DNA of 64,000 nt from NCBI GenBank assembly GCA_028829895.1, contig CM054182.1:38188879-38252878 (forward strand), given 5' to 3'. The translations under genes were made by a program, and so were the position numbers. This document shows, piece by piece, positions 49,401 to 60,488 of this stretch. The notes below the pieces were generated by a model, which saw only the letters and a list, made by a program, of their open reading frames with translations, did no database searches and was not told the DNA's origin. Every line of letters begins with the position of its first letter. The first letter of the stretch is position 1. This DNA is from Sinotaia quadrata (lineage: Eukaryota; Mollusca; Gastropoda; Architaenioglossa; Viviparidae).

Positions 49401-52400
49401 TATTATAGAAAGTATTAGCACTAACAATATCATTTCAGAAGAGAGACTATTTTCTTTTGGTTTAATGTATACACCTGATGGATCTGAAATGACATGTAAA
49501 TAAATGTGATTTGTAACCTTATTACTATCAATCTACAGTAGCTAAAGATATTTATAAAAAAAATTAAAGCAAAAATGTTGCATGATACCAATACTAATTT
49601 GTTTAAAAATAAAATTAGTACATAACACTAAACTTAAATTTAAAGAGATAAATTCACCAAGCGATCTGTAACAGTCTTACAAACATCAATAAATAATGCT
49701 AAACTTAAAATTGTAAAATAACTACATACACCAAGTGGATCATAAGCTGTCCTTGATATAAAGATGACATTGGTGGAGTAGTTTTCAGGAAGAGAGACTG
49801 AGAAGTCGGGCCTGAAGCTGATTGGCTGAGTTACTGTTACTGTTAAAGTGACACTGGTTCTGGCACTCAGAGGGGGAATGCCATTATCACTCACTTCTAC
49901 TGTGAACTGCAAGACAAAATTAGAATTAAAGAAGCTGGCATCAAACCGAATATGCAACACAGTCTAACTAATAGAAAACATTATCTGCCTACACAGATTT
50001 TACTCACTCAAAACTGTTATCTTACATTCTTTAAAAGAACATGCTATACACAGTTAAAATTGCTACTGATATTTACCTAATTGGATAGCTGTGAGTTACA
50101 TTATCTGAGTTATATGCTTTAGTTATAGTTTAGTGTATTATACTTTTACCTTTTTCTTTTGAGTACTCATATTTATTTACATGCTTATATAAAGTATGAC
50201 TATAAATAATGTTAAACTAAGTTTTAAAATGAAAACAAAATGACTCAAAATGCTCCATTTACAAACAATCCTGTTTGGTCCATTTAAGTGCCATATAGAG
50301 CTGTGTAGAGTAATGGCATGAGCATTAGAGCGAGTAGCAAACACTATCACCTTCTATTATTACAACCTTGCATCAGTTTATCAAAATCACTGAGGCATAG
50401 CATTTTTTCTTCTGAACAGTGTTTTACACTTAAGCCACCATACAGAAACACATTTCACACAGCATTTTCCACTTCTAACAACAGGTAGAAAAAAACTTAC
50501 ATTCCAAACTGCCTGTGTGATGCCCTGCATAGAACGCACAGTGTAAATCTCACCAGATGATGAATTGATGTTAAATAGTCTGCGGGCACTGTCCTCTACA
50601 ATTCTGTGAGTTATTTGTCCATTGCGAGTAATCTAAAGACAAAGAAGAACATACATATATATTTAAAAATACTATCTGGCTGACAGTAAAGGAAAATCCA
50701 CATGCTGCATAACAAAAGGTGGTATCTCTAAATCAATGACAAAACTTCCTTATTTATGCATTAATATTTAAAGGATATATTTTCAACTTTACTTATATTT
50801 ATTTGAGAAAAATACTGTTAGTCTGAAAAAATTTAAAAGAATAAACACTAATATGTACTGTTGACCATGTACCTTAACATTCCCAATCATTTTATGAAAA
50901 TTATCACATGGCACAAGGTTATTTATTTCAATAATCTCACACTTCCATGCATTTTCTATTAATACAATCATTCTACTTAAATAAGAAAAGGAAAGTAAAA
51001 TGAGCCATTTTAGGAAAGGTACCAAATATCCATAATTCTTGAATTATCTCCACTTTGAAAAGTGCAAACAAATGGCAACTATACATTGCATTCTGCACAA
51101 CACAATAAAGGGAGAGCTTTACGATGCATTCTGCACAATGCAATTACTCTTGTTCTGAAATATTTCCAAATCACTTTCTGACAGATGCACTTCTAAATCT
51201 CTCTGAGACAGGTAAATATTTCTAAATCACTCTATGCTAGGTAAATACTTCTAAATCATTCTATGCTGGTAAATACTTCTAAATTACTATATGCTAGGTA
51301 AAAACTTTTAAATCACACTATGCTAGTAAATACTTCTAAATCATTCTATGCTGGTAAATACTTCTAAATTACTATATGCCAGTAAATATTTCTAAATCAC
51401 TCTATGCAGGGAAATATTTCCAAATCACTTTTTGACAGGGATACATTTATAAATCACTCTTTGATATGGAGTGTTTCTAAATTAGTAAAGTATTTCTGAA
51501 AGCAAATTTTTTCTTTTTACAGTGATTGCCCATGTTCTATTCTTTACTTCTAAATAGAGAAAAAAAATGTCTAATGTAAAAGTAAACAAGACAGGAGACA
51601 AACAAAATAAACCATTTTGCACCTATACCAACACACATGTACCTATACCAACACATATACCAATACCAACACACATGTACCGATAACAACACATATGCAC
51701 ATAGCAGTTTGACTATTTACATGGAAAAGAGGCATACAAGTCAAATGCTATTTGTATTGGTATTTAATTTAGTAAATCATGAAATCAGAGAGAATTCATC
51801 TTAGAAGTAAAACAAGAATAGAAAACAGCATAAGTAAATAATGTTGCAAGTAAAACAAGAATAGAAAACAGCGTAAGTAAATAATGTTGCAAGTAAAACA
51901 AGAATAGAAAACAGCGTAAGTAAATAATGTTGCAAGTAAAACAAGAATAGAAAACAGCATAAGTAAATAATGTTGCAAGGTAGAAAAGATCTTTCAAATG
52001 TTAACTTTATTTGTCTCCTTTTATGATATCATCCCTAATGCTGAGGAAGACTTGACAATGCAGAGGAGACAATTCTGATGGCATGGATTCTCAATTTATA
52101 TTATTAAAAAGTAAATGAAAATTTATAAAACAGAAAATTGTTGTGTGAGCCACATTACTCTTAAAAATATTACAAGCATTAATAGTCTCTACAATGACAT
52201 GAAAACTACTTTAACTAATGAGGCATAAACTCAAGTAAAATAATAATTATTAATAATTAATTATTTACAGCAGATTCACTGTAAAAGTGCCTTTTACAGT
52301 ATTAATAATTCTTAAAGAAGACTGGAAATTACTTACTGGAGAATCATTGTCAGAGCCTTTTATAGTAATAATAATGGAACCAACATCAGCTTTGTCTGGC

Positions 52401-55243
52401 ACAGGGAAGTTAGAATTACCAAGATTGGGAAAGTACGGTGCTGTGTTGCGAATAACATTTACAGTCATTGTCACTGTGGATGTTCTAGGGGTTGCACTGC
52501 TGTCCTGTGCTCTGATGTACAACTGGAGAAACAGCAAAAGCAAAAACTGAACATTTCAATAAATGAAACAGGTATTTTAATGAATATCTAGTGCACATTT
52601 GGAATTATTAACAGCACATTGGCCTTAGAAACATCTAAAAAATACATACAACATTGGTATTTTGGACTTTAATACAAGTAATTTCAACAAAAGCAGTTTC
52701 TTTAAAAGACTGAAATACAGTAACAGGAAATTATTAGATAAAAATAGCAATGATAAATGCTAAAATAGCATGAAACACAATAAACAACATTTTACTTACA
52801 ATATAAGTGTTTGGTTTTGCAGTGTCACTAGACAAACGTCTGGAAGTGGTAACAGTTCCAGTGTACGGATCAATGTTAAAATACTGATTAGAGTTGCTGG
52901 CATTAGTCAGACTGTATATGATGATATTCTCTGGAGCCTGTAAGTTGACAAGTTACTGCTATTAACAAGCTTCACCACTAGTGACAAGCAACACCATTAC
53001 TAACTATAATATAAGAATTAAATAATTTGTACATCAACAAACATAAAAGCTTCAAAACATAGATTAAATTATATGAGGCAGTAAAGGAAAAACCTGAAAG
53101 AAAAATAAATGATGATTAGACTGAACAAAAGAAATCTATAGACAGATTGTGATGATGTCAAAAATGATGAAAAGATGGTGGTCAGATTGAGATATAGTGA
53201 TTACAAAGAAAGTGAGAGAACTAGAGACAGATTATGATAATGTCAAAACAGATGAAAGGATGGTGGTGAGACTGATGTGATGATGACTAAACAAAGCAGA
53301 CTGTGAGTACATTGTGGTGACAAAAGAAAAATATACCTAGATATATTGTGGTGACAGAGAAAAATAAACCTGGATATATTTTGGTGACAAAAAACAAACA
53401 TGGATATATTGTGGTGACAAAGAGAAAAATATATCTGGTTATATTGTTGTGATAAAGAGAAAAATAAACCTGGATAAAACTGTGGTGATGACAGATGAAT
53501 ATGATAGTTAGACTGAGCTGTGGTGATGACAACACAAAATACTGGATAATCTAAATTGTAATGATGATAAATAAGAAAAGAGGAATATAAATAGACTGAA
53601 AAAATAATGATGGCAAAGAGATTTGTGCATACTGATGAAGGACAATTATAAAAGACAGATTTAGTGATCATTATCACAAGTAGGAACAAAGCAAAACAAA
53701 GAAACATCTGGTAAAAGAGATCTTAAAAGAAATATCTATTACAAGATAATGTTAGAAACTGTCCTGCAGAAGACATGGCATGGAAAAAATTGACATTTTC
53801 AGTATTAATATGATCATTGACAATGATAATAATATAATTCAGAATTGCTTCTAGGCCACTAATCAAACACATTAAATATATTTTAAAATTAAAATTAAAT
53901 CATGAATTACATTAATGAGTAGAATAATTTCACCAAAGAAACAAAGTGACTGTGCCATTAACCTCATAAATAGTTCATAATTTACACAAATGAATCAAGA
54001 AGTGTCATTAACAGCATAAATAAATTATGAAATATGTAAATTCTCACGTATCTGATCCAGTATATAAATACCTGTGGATCACTGTCAATAGCTTTGACTG
54101 CTCCAACCACTGTGCCAGGATCATCAAAGTCATTTATAGTGGCAGTGTAATTTGCCATTTCAAAGCGAGGATCGTAGTTGTTGCGGCTGACACTGACTGT
54201 GATGGCCTCAGTGACCACTTCATCTGGTACAGCAGAGTCATAGGCCTCAGCAAGCATCTGGCAGTGATAAATAAATGTGAAAAATAATTGCTTAAATAGT
54301 CATAAGATTGAAAATTAATACAAGCAATCATTAAGATAAAAATCAGTAAATATCATATTCACTATGAGAAGTTATTTTGACAACCACGATAAGAAGAAAT
54401 GAAAATATCAATACAGTGACAAACTATTTTCAAGAGGTTTGGAAATTCAATTTTTTTAAAACATATATCAAGACAGTGACAAACTGTATTTTCAAGAGGT
54501 TTGGAAAGTTGATTTTAAATAAAACTTGTGGTTGAACTCACCACATAGGAGGTAGGGTGCTCTGTATCTTGGGTGAGTGGAGTTATGAGGGTGAGTGCAC
54601 CTGTCTGAGAGAGACTGAAGTAAGTGCCAGCATTCTTGAATGGTTTGAGTCTGTACATGATTGAACCCTGCAACAAAACAAAGTCAAATCTCAACCAAAC
54701 AATGAAGTGGTAACAAAAATGTCATGGATGCTGGAACAATGTTTTGGGTTACCCTCTGAAGATGCTAGAGACAATAGCAGCAGCCTTAGTCTTATTACTT
54801 TGAAAACAAACAAATAAATGAACCAAAAACAAATTAAATCAACCTCATTACAGAAGTCAAAACATTTTTAGAAGTAAATAAAACATTGCTACATCTGTTT
54901 CATTAAACTGCAGATCAATAGAAGAGTGCAAACAAATGTGCTATTTGTTCTCAATTGTGACATTAATGAATATTGGCAAATGAAATAAGAGTGATTAAGA
55001 TTATAACTAAATGAGAGTAAATGATAAAATACATGAAATAAATAATAAACCAATGTTTAATATTATTACAAATACCAATAAATCAATTAAATGTTGAAAA
55101 CTGTGATTGCAAGACAAAACTTAAATCACATGTAGCATACAAATAAAGTTTAAAAAAAGAGGAAAAATGAAAGAATGAAAGAAAGAGTTAACAAAATAAG
55201 TTCAAACAAAAATGTCTTGTTTTATTATGTATAATAAAAAGCA

Positions 55244-55313
<70 letters not shown>

Positions 55314-58300
55314 CACACACTCACTCATACATGCATAAACACATACATACATATTCGTGCACACATGACATGCACTCACAAATACACACAGACACAAACA
55401 TGAATGTACACACAAATAAAGAAGTGAACTTACAAAGGTTTAACTAAAAAACAGAAATCTTTGTGATGTGAAAATGTTGTCATATCAAATTTTAATCAGA
55501 ACAAAACTTTTTGTGTAGAATAAATATGATGAGAAAATGTTATCATATCAAAGCTTAACCATCACAAAACTCTTTGTGCAAATAAACCAGACAAGAAAAT
55601 GTACCCAAATTGCACCTGAAATAATAAAATGCATATCAACTTACAATGAGGTTGGGGTCAAGAGCAGTCACAGTGAGTAAGGCAATATTGTTTACATCCC
55701 GATTCAGTGGTACAGCTATATTGTAGGGTGTGTTTCTGAAGACTGGCGGCCCACTTGTGTGATTGATTGTGATAGTGACCTGGGCATCATCAGTCTTTGG
55801 AAATGAAGGACGATCATCAGTGACACGGACGCTAAACTGGAAGATGTTGTCAGAGCTCTTCAGAGGTCGCAGGAGAATAATAGAACCATCATAGTTGACG
55901 TAGAATGTACGTAAGATTGAGTCATTGGTACTCAAGGAGAAATACCGTAGCTTGTCCTAAACAAAGAGTTTATGTTTTAAGCACTTAACTGTATTTTGAC
56001 ACACCACTTAATTGTTTGCTTACACACCACTTAAATGTATCTAGTCAACACTTAATTATATTTAGAGACATCATTAATTATATTTAGATAATCACCTAAA
56101 TACATTTTGATACACCACTTAACTATATTTAGACACACAATTTAGTTATGGTTAGACATACTTCTTAGTTAAAGTAGATATACCACTTAATTATATTTAG
56201 ATACACAATTTAGTTATGTTTAGACATACTTCTTAATTAAAGTAGATACACCACTTAATTATATTTAGATACACCCCTTAATTATAACTAAATACACTCC
56301 CTTATGATATTTAGAGACACCACTTAACTGTATTTAGTCACACCACTTTGAAATACTTGGACATATCTTCTAATACTTTCTATGTGTATTCAATAGAAAT
56401 GTATTTAAATGAAATAATCTCATACAAAACTGCAATCATAAGCTGGAAATACCTACTAAAAATTAAATCAATAGTTTAATAGAGAGAAGGATTAAATGAA
56501 TCTATACTCGATATTATGCTTGAGAGTTCCGTTTAAGAAAATTCAAAAAGCACTCTCTAAATTAATATTTCTATATAGATATAATTTATATAAAACATTT
56601 CAAGAACACACATGATTTGACTTAGCCTTAAGAATAAATAAACAGTATAGTTTATACTCCTTGAGACATGCACAGATATGCTTTGACTTAACCTAAACAA
56701 CAAAAAAAAAAATATAAATAAATGCTCATATCACAAATATGCTAAACAAAATAATTAAAAAATAAAAAAAAACTTAAAAATAAATAAATAAATAAGCATT
56801 GGTAGCTTATATTTCTTCAGAAATGTACATAATATTCAATAAACCTACCCCGTCAGTATCCCGAGCTGTGAGATTGTAGACTATAAACCCAGATGGAAAA
56901 TTGTCAGAAAGAATGAATGTAATATCTTTTGAAGAGAAAATGGGAGGGTTAGCATTGCGATTGACATTGATGTTCAAAGATCCCTCCACAAAGTTGTTGG
57001 GGTATGCAGTATCATAGCCACGTACACGCACCTGAGCACAAAATGCATTTGATATTTTTGTAATACACTTTCATACAGGCATGGCATTAAACATAAAATT
57101 ATGTATTACATACCCTGTTTACCCTGCTGAAGAGTCTTCAGCAGTGCAATGTTCTCATGTCACTACTAAAATTATAATGAAAAAAGTAGAGATTTCACAT
57201 GTTGAATTTTATTTGGCTAGAAAATTGAGAATTTAAACCAGTTTTTAAACAGGTTTACAAGCAACTAATTATCACTTAGACTTTTTCCAATTACCGAAAG
57301 TGCTACACAGACTTGACCTGTCTATAAGATCTGTGCTTATCTACAGTACAGATCTGAAATGAAAAAAAGATCTATGCTGAGAAAAAACTGTGTACTGACT
57401 AAATGATCTGTGCTGAAAGAATACTTGCTGTGAAGTTTCCAGTTTCTGGTGAAATTATAAACTGAGTAAAGAATTCTGTTGACAAAAAGTTTTATATAAG
57501 AATTTATACTGAAGGAAAGTTTTACATTGCCTAAGTATCTATGCTGAGAGAAAACTTACTGTGTAGTTTCCAGTCCCTGCTGGATCCAAGGAAGGCTGAC
57601 GTATTACAGAGATACTGCAGTTGATGGGATCCACAGCAAAGAAAAGTGTTGCTGGATAATCTCCCCTTATTTCACAAACAAATTGACCCTGACATGAAGA
57701 AAAAAACCTTTCCTTTAACTCAATATCAATTTATTTCAGTCGTTAAAGCAAGCATTTAATGCCAATGGTCAGACTGAACATTATCAGAAGAAGAAATCTT
57801 TCCAATTCTATAATCTGTAAGAAATTTCCTCTCTTGAAACCAACAATTACAATTCAGTTACTTTTACCATTCAAAAAACTTTACATAAAACTCTAACTTG
57901 TTTATTCCTTCAGAAAAAACATAGATTCTTTTTGTTTGATATCAATTAGAAATGCCAATCAAAATAATCTTTACAAGAAAGTGTTCTAAATAAACAAATG
58001 TAGAATATTCTAAGTGAAACTGCCATCAGCACTTTTTGTGTTAGTACTACAATTACTTTCCTATGGAACAAACCTGTTTGTCATTGTCCTGCAGGGTCGT
58101 TGGCCACACTATAATTCCAGGAGTTGATGTTTCACTAATATTGACTGTGTTTGGGAGATTAGAAAATGTTGGCTTGAACTGGTCGCGTGGTACAATCACT
58201 GTAATTGTAGCAATCTGCTGTTTAGGTGGGTTGCCATCATCGGTGATATTGACAAGGATCTGTAATACAGACAAATAGTTTTCACACACTTTGCACAACA

Positions 58301-59295
58301 AGAGAGAAAGGAGTGCTCTCATTTAACAAGAAACGTTTATTGTTAAACGTTGTATATGAAGAAGGAAATATTTTACAAATACTAATACAAATTTTTAATA
58401 TAAAAGTGAATTAGAATAATTCACATAAATTATAGCTAAAAATAAGAAATGACATTCACAATGAATAATACAATGTGTGAAGTTTAGACATTAAACTTAC
58501 AGAGCCATTAAATGAATGATAAAGATTAAATATCCGAACAGAAAGAGAAAGTTTCAATTCTATCCTACTTTTCAATACAAACCAAGCATGTGATTAATGA
58601 CTATATGATAATCCCCTTTTCTCAAAATGTTGATTTTAGTAAACTGCAAAATTTATTACTGAAAGATAAATAGTAAAAAAACAATTCTAATTAGTAAGCA
58701 TGCCACTGATGACATTTTCATAAAAAGGAAAATAACCTGATATGGATTTGTCTTGTCAGGATCCGATGTGAGATTTTTGATCATCGTCAAAACACATGTG
58801 CGTGAGTCAATTTTGAAATATTCCAAAGCTTTGGCATTACCCGCAATGGAACAAGTCAATGTTTTCTGAAGAATTAAGGGGTTAAATTTTGATCAATCAT
58901 TTTATAATCTAATAGTGATTAACATGTTACCGATTATGAATTTTTTTTATATTTATAAAATAGTGTATAATTTATATGTTATAGTTTACTATAGTAAAAG
59001 TATTTTACCACAGTAATTATAAAAATGTATGTTTCTATTATAACTACAATCATTTATTTTCAGGAACTATAAAGAAAAGTTTATTGTAGAAAGTATAAAC
59101 TGTCATAACAAAGGGAAGAGCAAATAACATTATGATATCGGACAATGTATATGAAAATATAATATTGTTATACAAGACAAAATACAAATATTTTCTTTCA
59201 AATGAGGTACGCTGTCTCTAAATGGAAAAATTGTTTGAAATGGACATTAAGAAGTCAGTCAATCAAAGAGACAGTATCGTTGATTGAATGGTGTG

Positions 59296-59362
<67 letters not shown>

Positions 59363-59868
59363 ACGCGTGCGTGCGTGCATGCGTGTGTGTGTGTGAATGT
59401 ATATATGTGTGTGTGTGAATGTATATATGTGTGTGTGTTTGTGAGTGTGCATGAGTACATGTATAGAAGAGAGATGTGGCCTGTTGGATTCTGTGTAAGG
59501 AAGAAAGAAGAATTGGTGATTTAGATGCGCTAGTTGGGTCCCAGTATGAAAAGCACAAATAAATTTTACTCAATAAATTTTGTCAGATTTCAATCATGAT
59601 CTAAACTTCTCACCAAAAATATTTCCACCCACAACAAAACATTCTAAAATCACTCACACTGTCAGGATCAGTAGCATTCACGACGTAGGACCAAGAACCT
59701 GGGTTGGATGTTTCTGGAACTGTCAAGATGGCTGATGCATTATTGGGTGGATTAATATTCCGGCTGACTGAAACTATAAGGTTTGCTGAGCTACGGAGAG
59801 TTGGGTAGGCACTGTCAAAGGCTTCAATGCGGACCTGGAAGCAAAGAAATAAAATGTAATATGACTCA

Positions 59869-59934
<66 letters not shown>

Positions 59935-60447
59935 CACCTCACACAGACATACACACATGTACATCACAAAGCAGTAACAATTCAGTGAAACACTGCTTCT
60001 TGTTTATACAATAACAATGTACTGTCATGAATTTAGAAGCATATTATTATCATGAAACTTTAACATTTTGGGACAGTAGATATTTTAGGACTATAACAGT
60101 TTCATCAAAACTAAGAAAATCTGATTATCAGAAAATTAGTTACATATTAAAAACAAATCATCATAAACAAGAATAAAAAATAGTACAGCATCTGCAACCA
60201 TTACAACAGAAATTAAAGATAAATAGAAGTAAATGCTACCGTGTATGAGTTGAGTTTGAGGTCATCAAGACGAAGATCTCGAGAAATTGTAACCACTCCA
60301 GTGCTGTTGTTGATGGTGAAAAAAGATGGTGCTGGGTAATCTCCAACAATTGTGTAAACAATAGAGCCCTAATGAACAGAGACAGGGCTTGAAAATGAAA
60401 GTGATTATAATTTATATGTAATTATTACATAAACTGCATGTAAACAC

Positions 60448-60488
<41 letters not shown>

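Noticed and set aside
54072..54257. Met at the start of exon 11 as a translation start
   Set aside because: The exon has a proper acceptor and the frame continues upstream through exons 1-10.
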